A stretch of DNA of 64,000 nt, taken from NCBI RefSeq assembly GCF_020829495.1, contig NZ_JAIVFQ010000032.1, positions 1 through 64,000 of the forward strand. Direction: 5' to 3'. The number at the start of each line of letters is the position of its first letter. The stretch's first letter is position 1. The DNA is from Nostoc favosum CHAB5714 (GTDB taxonomy: Bacteria > Cyanobacteriota > Cyanobacteriia > Cyanobacteriales > Nostocaceae). The notes under the pieces were generated by a model. That model had not been told where the DNA came from, made no database searches, and worked only from the letters and a program-made list of their open reading frames with translations. This document shows positions 25,548-35,781 of this stretch, one piece after another. A program made the translations under genes and the position numbers.

Positions 25548-27758
25548 ATGACTTCTGTACAACTTCATACTGATATCACCTCCTTAGAGCAGCAAGCGCA
25601 ACAATATTTCATTAAAGGCAACTACAGTCAAGCTGCTAACTATTATGAGCAAGCTATTGAAACAGAACCAGAAGTGAAATCTCACTACTGGAACTTAGGA
25701 TTAATATTGCTATTGCAGGGACAAGAGACAGAAGCACAGATGACTTGGCTGGTGGGTATGGGTGAAGGAGAAGTTCAAGAAGTTGATCAGTGGACGATTG
25801 AATTGATACAGGTTCTGCAAACCGAAGCTGAACGCAGAAAGACGCTAGCAGACTATAAAATTGCTTGGGCAATTCGCCAGCATATCCGGGAAATAAATCC
25901 CACGGATGTTAACAATCTGTTGTATTTGATTGAGCTAGCTATCAAACAGGAAACGCTTATTGATGATGAATTAACTTCTCTAGGAGTGATTGACTTAATT
26001 CAGTCAGAACCAATTGTAGATATTCAGCTATTGTTGCAGGTGTTGGAAAGTATTTTCAATTACGATCCTTTACATCCCGCAGTTCCAGCATTTGCAGAAG
26101 CTTGTCTAGCTCATGTTCACGAGCCTCAATCTTTCATTAATATTTTGCTTCCAGCTACAGTTAAAATTGCCCATTCAATGCGGCAACCGAAACTTGCGGC
26201 GTTACTCCTAGAGCTATTTTTACGTCTCGAACCTGAAAACCTAGCAATCTTACGCCATCTGGGTGCTTTTTATCTCAAAGCCAATAATTATTCTAAAGGG
26301 ATAGAAGTAGCAAAATTATGCTACTCACTATCAAATACATTAATTGATAAAATTTTTGCAATACATCTACTACATCGAGGATTAATGGATTGTCCTGCTT
26401 TTTGGGAAGAAGCCTGTGAAGTTTTCCAACAGCAGCAAAATATGATGATGTTACTGTTAGAAGAAAAATTTCTAAATTTGAGTTCAGAACAGGTTCTACA
26501 TCTATTTAATTCCAACTATTTCGCCCCATATTTGCAAGATAATATTCAAAAAAATAGATATATTCAAAATCAAATTGCTAGTCTTTGTCAGATGAATGTA
26601 GAAAACTATGCTAGCGAAGAAGTACAACGATATCAACAGCGAACTTCTAAAGGGCGAAATAGCAAGCTAAAAATTGGATATTTGTCGCATTGTTTATCTA
26701 GGCATTCAGTCGGCTGGTTGGCGCGGTGGTTGATTCAACATCATAACCGCGAAGAATTTGATATGTACGGATATTTTATAAATTATAAACAGATAAACGA
26801 TCCGCTACAAGAATGGTATGTTCAGCAATTCACTCAAGCTTATAAAGGTGGAATTTATAGTGAAGATATTGCTGAAAAAATTTACCAAGATGAAATTGAT
26901 ATTTTAATAGATTTGGATAGCATCACTCTAGATGTAACTTGTGAAATCATGGCGCTAAAACCCGCACCTGTGCAAGTAACATGGTTGGGTTGGGATGCTT
27001 CGGGAATACCAGCAGTCGATTACTTTATTGCTGATCCTTATGTTTTGCCAGAATCTGCTCAGGAGTACTATACAGAAAAAATCTGGAGATTGCCCCAAAC
27101 CTACATAGCAGTAGATGGTTTTGAGGTGGGTATACCAACTCTACGGCGGGATTCTTTAGATATTTCTAATGATGCTGTCATTTACCTCAGCGCTCAGAGA
27201 GGATTTAAGCGTCACCCTGATACAGCAAGACTGCAAATGAAAATTATCAAAGAAGTTCCTAATAGCTATTTCTTGATTAAAGGGTTAGCGGATTCTGAAG
27301 CTGTGCAGAAATTTTTTATGCAGATCGCAGAAGAAGAGGGTGTAGGATGCGATCGCTTACGGTTTTTGCCTCAAGATTCCTCTGAAGCTGTCCATCGAGC
27401 AAATTTAACTATTGCTGATGTTGTATTAGATACTTTTCCCTACAACGGAGCTACAACAACCCTAGAAACACTCTGGATGGGTATCCCCTTAGTAACCAGA
27501 GTTGGACAGCAATTTGCCGCTCGTAATAGCTACACCATGATGATGAATGTAGGTGTGACAGAAGGTATTGCTTGGACAGATGAAGAATATATAGAGTGGG
27601 GTGTGCGCTTGGGGAAAGATGAAGCTTTACGCCAGCAGGTGGTTTTGAAACTGAAAGCATCTCGGCAAACAGCACCCCTCTGGAATGGTAAGCAGTTTAC
27701 CCGTGAGATGGAGAAGGCTTACAAGGAAATGTGGCAAAGATATATTGAGGTAAAATAA
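25548..27758 (+). CDS. SPINDLY/OGT-like TPR glycosyltransferase (GT41)
   Basis: A 736-residue protein. The N-terminus has TPR-like helices (YFIKGNYSQAANYYEQAIE near 20-40), a helical middle follows, and the GT41 catalytic region runs from about residue 374 to 725: LKIGYLSHCLSRHSVGW, PAPVQVTWLGWDASGIPAVDYF, the nucleotide-site segment YLSAQRGFKRHPDT, and DVVLDTFPYNGATTTLETL near 626. This family transfers GlcNAc, fucose or related sugars from nucleotide sugars to Ser/Thr of proteins. It follows pilA on the same strand beyond a terminator, so it has its own start of transcription. The acceptor is unknown; the adjacent pilin is a reasonable candidate. Confidence 0.88.
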   Translation: MTSVQLHTDITSLEQQAQQYFIKGNYSQAANYYEQAIETEPEVKSHYWNLGLILLLQGQETEAQMTWLVGMGEGEVQEVDQWTIELIQVLQTEAERRKTLADYKIAWAIRQHIREINPTDVNNLLYLIELAIKQETLIDDELTSLGVIDLIQSEPIVDIQLLLQVLESIFNYDPLHPAVPAFAEACLAHVHEPQSFINILLPATVKIAHSMRQPKLAALLLELFLRLEPENLAILRHLGAFYLKANNYSKGIEVAKLCYSLSNTLIDKIFAIHLLHRGLMDCPAFWEEACEVFQQQQNMMMLLLEEKFLNLSSEQVLHLFNSNYFAPYLQDNIQKNRYIQNQIASLCQMNVENYASEEVQRYQQRTSKGRNSKLKIGYLSHCLSRHSVGWLARWLIQHHNREEFDMYGYFINYKQINDPLQEWYVQQFTQAYKGGIYSEDIAEKIYQDEIDILIDLDSITLDVTCEIMALKPAPVQVTWLGWDASGIPAVDYFIADPYVLPESAQEYYTEKIWRLPQTYIAVDGFEVGIPTLRRDSLDISNDAVIYLSAQRGFKRHPDTARLQMKIIKEVPNSYFLIKGLADSEAVQKFFMQIAEEEGVGCDRLRFLPQDSSEAVHRANLTIADVVLDTFPYNGATTTLETLWMGIPLVTRVGQQFAARNSYTMMMNVGVTEGIAWTDEEYIEWGVRLGKDEALRQQVVLKLKASRQTAPLWNGKQFTREMEKAYKEMWQRYIEVK

Positions 27759-27763
27759 GCTCG

Positions 27764-28716
27764 TAGTGAGCGCTTGAGCGCTCAAAATAACCTCTAAGAC
27801 CATGTTTTAAAAGTTGTTGGTGATGTATCAAAGACTAGGCGTGAATAATTAAAGGTTTGTAGTAAGGGCTTCAGCCCTGAAAATAGGGCTAAAGCCCTTA
27901 CTACAAGCCAATTAAATTAATTTTACATTGCATAACATAGTTTGATTTATTCTTGCCCACTTACTTATTAAAGTTAAAAGTTATCCCAATCACTACCATA
28001 ATCCCGCACTGGATACTGAGTCCAACAATCACGCAGCCATTGCCGTCCACAAGCTTGTAAATACCAGTGAACACTACTTTCAACCCAGTCGTAAGGAGAT
28101 TTCACTAAACCATGTTTAACTGGGTTGTAATGAATATAGTTAACAGTTGTATGGTAATGTCTTTCCGAGCGAATAGCGCGATCGCTCCAACGATACCAAA
28201 TTTTTCTCTTAGTAATATTGTCCTCTATATTCCACTGGCGAGAAAGCGCACCATGTATTCTGCGAAATAAGTCACTCAATACATCAAAATTTTCAACCTG
28301 AACTAGTAGATGATAGTGATTAGGCAAAACAACCCAAGCACAAATTCTTAAGTTCGTAGTGAGCGCTGAAGCGCTCATCTCTTCATTTCCACTCCCACCA
28401 AACTTATCAAAAATCATATCTAGCAATTGCTGACGACGAAATTCAGTGTGTATATGACACTGATGCTCATAACAAGCTGCCGTTAATAAATAAAATTGCT
28501 TATCTTGTACAGGATGTGGTGGAGAGTGGGGTGGATAACCCTGGCTTAAGCGATATTTAACTAGTTCAGCTTTTTGCTCTGCTGTAAGCTTATGATATTC
28601 ATACATAGATTTTTTTAGCACTAAAGTGCTTACTACAAACAATTCAAAAGTTCGTAGTGAGGACTTTAGTCCTCCTCCTTTGTAATTACAAATTTAAGCA
28701 CTGAAATGCTTACTAC
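27764..28716. repeat. Cluster of seven REP palindromes around and inside the transposase gene
   Basis: Each copy has a GTAGTAAG or GTAGTGAG head followed by a short palindrome: 27764-27785 (GAGCGCTTGAGCGCTC), 27859-27878 and 27885-27904 (an inverted pair with AGGGCT arms), 28355-28376 (inside the transposase frame), 28617-28636, 28653-28674 and 28697-28716. Palindrome arms differ between copies but remain self-complementary, which indicates selection for the hairpin. The last copy supplies the final codons and stop of the downstream GT41 gene. These are the expected substrates of the encoded REP-associated transposase. Confidence 0.85.
27974..28606 (-). CDS. REP-associated tyrosine transposase (RAYT, Y1 HUH family)
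   Basis: 210 residues from the ATG at 28606. An upstream TTG at 28642 would add 12 codons that come from a REP palindrome, so it is not preferred. The HUH metal motif is NHYHLLVQ near the middle and the catalytic Tyr lies in YIHYNPVKHGLV, followed by the DWxxSSVHWY segment typical of RAYT proteins. The enzyme nicks and joins single-stranded DNA at REP hairpins. A REP palindrome (28355-28376) sits in frame in its own coding region, read as EEMSASALTTN, between two conserved blocks. The gene separates two converging glycosyltransferase genes. Confidence 0.9.
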   Translation of the reverse strand: MYEYHKLTAEQKAELVKYRLSQGYPPHSPPHPVQDKQFYLLTAACYEHQCHIHTEFRRQQLLDMIFDKFGGSGNEEMSASALTTNLRICAWVVLPNHYHLLVQVENFDVLSDLFRRIHGALSRQWNIEDNITKRKIWYRWSDRAIRSERHYHTTVNYIHYNPVKHGLVKSPYDWVESSVHWYLQACGRQWLRDCWTQYPVRDYGSDWDNF

Positions 28717-30367
28717 AAACTTCTTTATAAAAGGCTTCTAAACCTGCGACACAAGCTTTATCATCAAAGAGACGATCATGATTTTGGCTCATTTTTTCTG
28801 CAATAGTACCTCGCCAAGCCTGATCTAGTCCTAATTTGACAGCAATTTCGATATATTCTGCTTCGTTTTCAGCTATAGTATCTGTTACCCCTAGCATTTT
28901 CAGGAAACTGTCAGAGTGACGACCCCGCATAAATTCTCCTGGACAGGTAACAATAGGGAGATTACAAGCGATCGCTTCTAAGGTAGTATTACCACCAGAC
29001 CATGTAAATGTATCTAGATAAACGTCTGAAAGTAAGTTAATCATTAGATAGTCTAGTCGCTCTGGAATACCGAGAAATACACAGTAATCCTCGCTGTTCA
29101 AACCGATCGCAGCAAAAGCACGCTTTAGCCGTGGCTGAAGTAAAGTACCACGCAAAAACACAAATTTAGCCAGTGGAACACGTCGAGCTATTTCTGCAAA
29201 AATAAAATCATATTGCGGTAGATACTTGAAAGGAGCTTGGCAACATAAATAGATGACTACATCATTTGGTAGCTGAAAATCTGAGCGAGTTTTGATAACT
29301 GGTGGAATATATGGTTTAGGATAAGAAACGCCAATATTAGGCAAGCGAATTAATTTCTCTGAATAATGCTCTTGAGCATTTTCAGATTCCATTAACTCGC
29401 TGGATAAAAAGTAATCAATTGTGGGTAAGCCAGTTGTTACCGGATGTCCCCAAGCCGTACATTGCACAGGCGCAAGCCGCAGACCTGCCATTTGCATAGT
29501 TTGCGGATTCATTCCAATTTCAGGAAAAACTAAAATGTGCAGCTTATCAGCAATTATTTGTTCACAGACTGCTGATAAATTATGAGGAATATGGTGGAAA
29601 ACATCACTATATTCTTGAAATTGTTTGGTAACTTTATCTGGTTCATTTCCTGTGTAATAACAGTAGATTTCAAAGCTTTCATGATTGCTCTGACGCAACC
29701 AACCTGTTAACCAAAGTGTTCCACTATAAGAATGCAGGTAATGCGAAACGTAACCAATGCGAATTTTTTCTTGATGCTGAAGTTTAGGCATCGATAGAGG
29801 TACACACCATTGAGGAAAGTTAGCAGCCATAATTTCATGTACTAACTTGCCATATTGACGTTGTAACTCTATATCATTTTGTGCTTGATATGATAGGTAA
29901 AAGTTAGTGAGGCGACCTATACCTGCTAAAGCACTATGTTGATATTCTATAGTTTTAAGAGACGTATGCTGAATTAAATATTGCAGTCCTTGAGTAAAGC
30001 GCTGGCGATAAAAGTTAATTTCCTCTTGATTTTCGTATATTGATGGAACTGTTAAATATTTGAGGATTTGAAAAGTATAATCATCAGGTAAGTAGTTAGC
30101 AGCATTCTCTGCACTTAATATTGCTTCTTGAATACGTCCATTCCTCCGTAAATCAATGATTAATGAAAAATGTAGCCTTCCATCTGTAGGGTAAAGCTTA
30201 ATTCCTTGCTGGAGAGTATTAAAATATTCATATAGCAGGTTTAATTGTCTATAGCAATGGCTTAAATTCCAATAAATATCTACATTCCTTGATTCGATTT
30301 CTATGAGTTTTTGATATTGTGCGATCGCTTCTTGCCATTTTCCCTCACAGAATAATTTATTGCTCAA
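28694..30367 (-). CDS. SPINDLY/OGT-like glycosyltransferase (GT41), second copy
   Basis: 557 residues. Short TPR helices at the N-terminus (WQEAIAQYQKLIEIESRNVDIYWNLSH) are followed from about residue 200 by the GT41 region: IRIGYVSHYLHSYSG, PVQCTAWGHPVTTGLPTIDYF, YLCCQAPFKYLP and DVYLDTFTWSGGNTTLEAI near 445. It is a divergent paralogue of the transferase beyond the transposase gene. Translation starts at a TTG (30367) that overlaps the TGA of the preceding 1275-residue gene, so the two are coupled. The last residues (CSKHFSA) and stop come from a REP palindrome, which shows that REP insertion has changed the C-terminus. Confidence 0.87.
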   Translation of the reverse strand: MSNKLFCEGKWQEAIAQYQKLIEIESRNVDIYWNLSHCYRQLNLLYEYFNTLQQGIKLYPTDGRLHFSLIIDLRRNGRIQEAILSAENAANYLPDDYTFQILKYLTVPSIYENQEEINFYRQRFTQGLQYLIQHTSLKTIEYQHSALAGIGRLTNFYLSYQAQNDIELQRQYGKLVHEIMAANFPQWCVPLSMPKLQHQEKIRIGYVSHYLHSYSGTLWLTGWLRQSNHESFEIYCYYTGNEPDKVTKQFQEYSDVFHHIPHNLSAVCEQIIADKLHILVFPEIGMNPQTMQMAGLRLAPVQCTAWGHPVTTGLPTIDYFLSSELMESENAQEHYSEKLIRLPNIGVSYPKPYIPPVIKTRSDFQLPNDVVIYLCCQAPFKYLPQYDFIFAEIARRVPLAKFVFLRGTLLQPRLKRAFAAIGLNSEDYCVFLGIPERLDYLMINLLSDVYLDTFTWSGGNTTLEAIACNLPIVTCPGEFMRGRHSDSFLKMLGVTDTIAENEAEYIEIAVKLGLDQAWRGTIAEKMSQNHDRLFDDKACVAGLEAFYKEVCSKHFSA

Positions 30368-33300
30368 ACAAAAAAAAACTGTTCAGCTTGTACTTCGCTA
30401 AAGTCTTCTATTTCATAAGATGTCAAAGTTTCTGCTTTTACTTGGTTCAGCGCGTTTATATCTTCATATTCCAAAATAATTCTTGCCTGGATGCGAGATA
30501 GTAAAGCTTTCCATTGAATATCAGCCAAGTTTGCGACTAGAGAAATTTCTAACCCTTCAGTAATATCTAAATCTTCTTCCACCAAAAGATTCATAACCAC
30601 ACTAGATAAAAACAGTTCAGCATCCTCAACAGCAATATTAGCAGTATTAATAAGTAGGGTAGTTTTTTTACTATCGATATGAGTTGCTACCGCCTTCATC
30701 ACTCGTTGTAATTCTAAACCAATTAACTCTTCTGGTTGCGACCAATCTGGGAAAATAATGAAATTGACCTCCTTGAGGTTTAAAGACAGGAGGGTAGCAT
30801 CAATCAAGGCAGAACTTACCGTTTGCGCCATTTTTGACCATAAGAATTTTTTAGTCTGTCCCAAACCCGCAGTAATTAATGAGTTGCGAATACTAGGCTT
30901 TTGCACCTCACAGAGCGCATTTGCCAGTTCATCCACATCATCATCATTTATATATATTGCTGCGTCTCCTGCTACTTCTGGAATGGAGGCATTAGGACAG
31001 GTGATAACTGGACAACCACAAGCCATTGCTTCAATCACAGGCATTCCAAAACCTTCATATTTAGAAGGATAGATTAGTGCTACAGCACCAGAGTAAGCTG
31101 TTGCTAACTCTTCATCACTGAGTTGCAGCATGTGAACAATACTACCGGATGTGTTGGCTCTAAACTCAGGTGCTAATAAACCGCCGCTTCCTGTACAGAT
31201 AATATCAAATCCATAGCTATTGACAAGTTTTGAAAAACCTTGGAAGAACAAAATACTATTTTTATAACCACTTCCACCACCAACTAAAATAAAGTATGGC
31301 TTTGTAATCCCGTATTTTGATTTAAAAGCATTAACCTCTTCAGATGTTCCTGGTGAAAAAGTACTGCTAACTCCGCAATGAGCAACAGTAATAGACTCTA
31401 TAGGTATGTCAGTAAAACAGCGTGCCAAGTCATGTGCTGTATGTTCTGAAATTGCTATATAACCAGATGCATATTGAATACCCTGATGCTTCTCTCGCCA
31501 CATGGGATTATCCATATCCCATCCCATAACTTCTGGAATCATGTCGTATGCCATGAACACAGAAGGCGTTGTAATCGGCGTTGTATAGTAAGAAGAGATA
31601 AATAAATCTGTGCTTTCTTCATCGCAAACTTGCTGTAGCATTTCCCGGTCAGCATTAGTATTGTTATAGTCATAACGTGTAATACTGCGATATCTAATAC
31701 CGGAAATTTTGGGAGCAGTTCCAGCGCGATCAAGTACAACGAGATGCTTGGCAAACCCACTGTTTACCCATTCTTCTAACAATGATTTCCAGACACGCGC
31801 AATACCAGTTTGGTAAAGTTGGAAAAATACACCGTCAACCAGAATTATTGGTGTTGGTTTCTTAATCTGTACAACTTGTTGCTGCACTTCATCTGGTTGC
31901 AAGAATCGCCAACCATTGTTGCTAAGTTCTCTCTGTGCAATTGGTACTATACCGCATGATTCAACGGTATCAACCATTGTTTCATCTCTTACCCACGAAA
32001 AATATTCGCGTAACAGAACTGGAAATTTAGTTGTTTCCTGCAAAGCTTTCCACTGTGAAACAGCATTGCTATAACCGTAGTATTGCTCTTTAAAGCGTAA
32101 TTGTTCTGGTGTTACGTAAGCAAAATGTTGGAAAACTAAACCATGCTTTTCAGTCTCTTGATGCAGAAAAGGATTTACTGCTGCAACATCCCGCCATTGG
32201 CCATTTGGCAAAGGTTCTTCTAGCCTTGGTGGTTCATGTGCTATCCACATTAATCCTGGTTTATATCTCCAGGTTCGCAACCACTCTTGTCTGGGATTTT
32301 GGGCGTAACAATTACGAGTACTGATAATTATTTTTTCTCCTACAAAATACCAGCACCAATAGAAAGCAGCAGTTTTCTCCGGATTATCAATAAACATCTG
32401 TCGTGCAGTAGAAATATGCTCGACTGTCCATAACTCATCTGCATCTATTTGCCATAGTAAACATTCTTCATTTATATTCAACAATGGCTCATTAACCATT
32501 TCCCGTTTGCCATCCCAAAACACACCATCTGGCTTATGATAAACTGTAATATTGTCGGGATATTGCTGCGTTAATTCATCTAAGTATTCTGTTGTACTGT
32601 CATTGCTATGACCATTATGATGGATTTCATCGTTTATATATCCACCCAGCTTCAGACTCCATCCAGTATCGTGCTTTAATTCAGCTACACCTTCGACAAT
32701 GTGCCAATGCCATTTAAAAGGAAGTTGTTTAAATATCTCAATGTGGTAACGGATAAATGGTTGACCATTGAGGACTATGGTAAAAAAGTGAATTGGTAAA
32801 GAGGGAAAAGCAATATAATTTTCATAAAAAGAATCAGAATTTGTTACTTTTTCTCCAACATCTCCATTTCTGTTTATACGATGGCACTCATAACCATGTT
32901 TAATCAGAATATCAAAACTAGATTGAGCATTGCGGTTTAATCCCTCCAACATTTTTTGCGATATCTCAAATTGTATAAAATAAATATCTTTTTTTATTAA
33001 TAGTTCAGTCGCTCCCTGTAGCACATCAATTTCTGCTCCTTCAACATCAATTTTTAAATAATCAATTTTTTTAATACCGTTGTTTTTACAAAAAGAATCG
33101 AGCGTAATTGTTTCGACAATTTCAGTATTGACAATAGGGACATATTGACCAGAGCCTTGGGGGTCTAACATTTGCGGTCTGCCAATACTATTCCATGCTG
33201 AAAAATCCTCTGAAAATTCGTTAAATGCGATTTGGGTATTATCAGAATAAACTGCTTTTTGAAATGGAAGAACGTTATAGCATTTTGAGTTAGTTAATCG

Positions 33301-34191
33301 TTCTTTTAATTTATTAAAAGTACTCAATGTTGGCTCAAAAGAATAAACTTTACCATGACATCCTACTAATTTACTTAACAAAATTGAATAGTCACCAACA
33401 TTTGCCCCAACATCAAAAACCATCATTTCCGCACGCACAATTTTGCTAACTAGCAGTTGTTCAGATATTTCATGCGGAGAAAAATAGTTATCGATTTGCT
33501 CAATTTTCTTAAATATAGAGTAACCATTACGAACATCAGCACTTTGAGCAAGTAGTACATAGTTTTTATCTGCAAGCAACTTTTGATGATTTGTATAGTT
33601 TTTAAATGTTGTAATATCATCTAGACAAATAAAAGTGGCTCCATATACTTCATCTAATTCAGCTTGACCAGTAAATTCTGAACCGTCAATTAAAACTAAA
33701 TCAAAACAATCAATGTTGTTTTCATGTTTAATTGTTTGAATTCCGTTATCAGATACTCCAGAATTATTTACATACTCAATATCTTGTTGCAGCCAACCAA
33801 GCACACGCTCCAGAGGATAAAGATTTAGATTAGTATGATGGCTATTATAAAAATCAATAATTTCCTTTTCATCAGGAAATCTTTTTACAGAAATAGAAGA
33901 CATATTATAACATTTTACAAAACATTCATTTTTATAACTGTTTTGTAATTCAGCAAATCTATTTTTTGAAACTTCCATGCAAAACAATATTGGCTTGTTA
34001 GGGTTTTCACGAAGCCCTGTTACAAATGCTTCGGTACTTCCTTCTCCTGAAGATGAACCAATTTCTAGAACTGTTTTAATATCTTCTTCTTTAGCAATCC
34101 TTTGAATAGCTGCATAAAATTCATCGTTTTTAATTTCCGCAGGAATCAAACGGTTAAGTTCAGAATCGGCAATTTTGTTATTCATATCCAT
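30364..34191 (-). CDS. Giant multidomain protein: SAM-binding domain, FkbM methyltransferase, GT2-like and GT4 domains
   Basis: 1275 residues in at least five segments. (1) About 1-240: a Rossmann-like SAM-binding domain (VLEIGSSSGEGSTEAF). (2) About 250-465: FkbM methyltransferase (VFDVGANVGDYS, YLKIDVEGAEIDVL). (3) About 475-770: GT-A-like domain with the metal motif QIDADELW near 580. (4) About 790-1130: GT4 glycosyltransferase with the IAISEHTAHD and EGFGMPVIEAMACG nucleotide-sugar motifs near 1043. (5) About 1140-1275: an unassigned alpha/beta tail. This is a modular enzyme for making and methylating a surface glycan. Its stop overlaps the start of the GT41 gene, so the two form an operon. 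Chemistry and substrates are not determinable here. Confidence 0.85.
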   Translation of the reverse strand: MDMNNKIADSELNRLIPAEIKNDEFYAAIQRIAKEEDIKTVLEIGSSSGEGSTEAFVTGLRENPNKPILFCMEVSKNRFAELQNSYKNECFVKCYNMSSISVKRFPDEKEIIDFYNSHHTNLNLYPLERVLGWLQQDIEYVNNSGVSDNGIQTIKHENNIDCFDLVLIDGSEFTGQAELDEVYGATFICLDDITTFKNYTNHQKLLADKNYVLLAQSADVRNGYSIFKKIEQIDNYFSPHEISEQLLVSKIVRAEMMVFDVGANVGDYSILLSKLVGCHGKVYSFEPTLSTFNKLKERLTNSKCYNVLPFQKAVYSDNTQIAFNEFSEDFSAWNSIGRPQMLDPQGSGQYVPIVNTEIVETITLDSFCKNNGIKKIDYLKIDVEGAEIDVLQGATELLIKKDIYFIQFEISQKMLEGLNRNAQSSFDILIKHGYECHRINRNGDVGEKVTNSDSFYENYIAFPSLPIHFFTIVLNGQPFIRYHIEIFKQLPFKWHWHIVEGVAELKHDTGWSLKLGGYINDEIHHNGHSNDSTTEYLDELTQQYPDNITVYHKPDGVFWDGKREMVNEPLLNINEECLLWQIDADELWTVEHISTARQMFIDNPEKTAAFYWCWYFVGEKIIISTRNCYAQNPRQEWLRTWRYKPGLMWIAHEPPRLEEPLPNGQWRDVAAVNPFLHQETEKHGLVFQHFAYVTPEQLRFKEQYYGYSNAVSQWKALQETTKFPVLLREYFSWVRDETMVDTVESCGIVPIAQRELSNNGWRFLQPDEVQQQVVQIKKPTPIILVDGVFFQLYQTGIARVWKSLLEEWVNSGFAKHLVVLDRAGTAPKISGIRYRSITRYDYNNTNADREMLQQVCDEESTDLFISSYYTTPITTPSVFMAYDMIPEVMGWDMDNPMWREKHQGIQYASGYIAISEHTAHDLARCFTDIPIESITVAHCGVSSTFSPGTSEEVNAFKSKYGITKPYFILVGGGSGYKNSILFFQGFSKLVNSYGFDIICTGSGGLLAPEFRANTSGSIVHMLQLSDEELATAYSGAVALIYPSKYEGFGMPVIEAMACGCPVITCPNASIPEVAGDAAIYINDDDVDELANALCEVQKPSIRNSLITAGLGQTKKFLWSKMAQTVSSALIDATLLSLNLKEVNFIIFPDWSQPEELIGLELQRVMKAVATHIDSKKTTLLINTANIAVEDAELFLSSVVMNLLVEEDLDITEGLEISLVANLADIQWKALLSRIQARIILEYEDINALNQVKAETLTSYEIEDFSEVQAEQFFFV

Positions 34192-34214
34192 ATTATTATT
34201 TTTGGCTGTCTACT

Positions 34215-34613
34215 CTATTGTTCGCCCTTTCCCTCTTCTTTCTTAATCTGCTCTAAAAGAACTTTGTAATTTGGTCTGTCAGGGCGTAACTTCACCAATT
34301 TTTCCAGAGGTTGAATAGCACCCTGAGTATCTTTCAACTTTAGCCGCACATTTACCAATCCCTCCAACGCTGTTGGGTTTTCTGGTTCCCGTTGTAAAAC
34401 CAGCTCGTAGCCCCGTGCTTGTTGCTGTAATACTGACTCAGCAGAAGGAGACGCAATTGCTGACTTAGGTTGGCTAGCCTGTTGGATTGCTGGGATTACT
34501 GCAAACACCGTGGAACCAATAAACGACACTAACGACACTATCGTGACAATCTTTTGTCGCCGCTCAATCTGCTTTTTACGGGTAATTACGTATTCTTCCC
34601 CCGAACCAGCCAT
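34215..34613 (-). CDS. Small TPR protein with one membrane anchor
   Basis: 132 residues. A basic cytosolic N-terminus ([10 protein letters not shown]) precedes one membrane segment (about 24-47). A linker follows, then two TPR-like helical hairpins ([51 protein letters not shown]). It lies 23 bp upstream of the 1275-residue gene on the same strand, so it is probably the first gene of that operon and may act as a scaffold for the glycosylation proteins. Similar small TPR anchors are widespread in cyanobacteria, so a specific role is not certain. Confidence 0.8.
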   Translation of the reverse strand: MAGSGEEYVITRKKQIERRQKIVTIVSLVSFIGSTVFAVIPAIQQASQPKSAIASPSAESVLQQQARGYELVLQREPENPTALEGLVNVRLKLKDTQGAIQPLEKLVKLRPDRPNYKVLLEQIKKEEGKGEQ

Positions 34614-35497
34614 GCCTCACATACTTGCTGTGGTAAATACTTAGGTATCAGCAAGCCTCCTGTTATGAGGTTACCCATCTGCTCAACAGAAACTAACATC
34701 TTGGCTATAAATTTTTTACACAAACTTCAAATGCTGACTCTCAAGACAAGGAAACTTTATGGTGAGCTTATGCTGTACCGACAATTTTGCCATGCGATCG
34801 CTCCTATCCTTCAAAGCAAAACCCTCCAAGTCTTATTCTCTGGGCGAAAAATTAAGATTATATAAAGATTTGCGATTATTCAGCCTAAAGTCAGATGTTT
34901 GCGATATTGTAAATAACGTTTAAATAAACAGAATCAGTAGATATTTCTACTTAATTGCAAATTTACCTGTCAGTCAAAAACTTTCAAACTAGCCCGTGTC
35001 CTATAGTTCTTCAACAAGCACACATATTTTTCGTGATTAAAACAAATAAAATTTTGCCAGTCGTGCTCAGTCACACTACATAGTGCAACCTCCCAGACGA
35101 CTAATTATTTTGCTCACTGTCCACAATAGATATCTTACAAAAGGTACTGTTGCACTCTAGTGGTTAAAGGTTACAAGCAAGAAGACGGCGAAAGGTTAAA
35201 GGGAAAAGGGGAAACAGAAGCATCTTTTACCCCTTCATCCCTTAACCCTTCCCTCTGCACCTTTGCCCAGGTTCTGCAAAAAGTTTAAGGACTGCTTGGT
35301 GAATTTAGAGTTTTGTGGTGGTAATTACCGTACAAAAGCGAATTTACCAGTAATTTAGTAGAGTTTGTTATGGTATAGTTAAAAAGTTAAGACTAGCTTT
35401 ACCAAAATTACACCACTCTACGATCCGGCAACAATTGCAGAATGGGAAGCAGTTTTAATTAAGTATTTACCAACAAAATCTGAATTCAATCGAGGTT
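34614..35497. other. 884-bp gap without a convincing gene
   Basis: AT-rich DNA between the divergent TPR gene and the DUF4327 gene. A CCCTTCATCCCTTAACCC-type low-complexity patch lies near 35.23 kb, and a possible -10 (TATGGTATAGTT) near 35.37 kb would suit the DUF4327 gene. I see no RNA gene or clear repeat element in the rest. Confidence 0.5.
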
Positions 35498-35716
35498 ATG
35501 ACTCAGCAAGTGATTCACCCAATGGTGAAATTGCAGCGCAACGTGCAATCACTCATAGAATCGAACATTATCAAGCCAAGCGATAGCATCTGGAAAATCG
35601 CCTTGCTCTACGGTAATGAATGGCAGCACTGGAAACAGGAACTGCTTGACTTTGGCTTTAGTATGCAAGACCCAGTTAGTGAATTGCTAGCTGTAGAAAC
35701 TTGGGATGAGGAATAG
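35498..35716 (+). CDS. DUF4327-family protein
   Basis: A 72-residue protein starting MTQQVIHPMVKLQRNVQSL and continuing with ESNIIKPSDSIWKIALLYGNEW, the highly conserved core of the cyanobacterial DUF4327 family. It is helical and soluble, with a Trp-rich middle and an acidic C-terminus (ETWDEE). The function of DUF4327 is unknown. It stands alone with its own presumed promoter and is convergent with the kinase gene. Confidence 0.88.
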   Translation: MTQQVIHPMVKLQRNVQSLIESNIIKPSDSIWKIALLYGNEWQHWKQELLDFGFSMQDPVSELLAVETWDEE

Positions 35717-35781
35717 GAAATAGGGGATAGGAATTTTTAATATTCACTACTCCCCACTCGCTACTCCCCACTCCCCACTCT

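Noticed and set aside
30758-31072. 104-codon frame opposite the 1275-residue gene
   Set aside because: Antisense to the conserved GT4 domain; no start signal.
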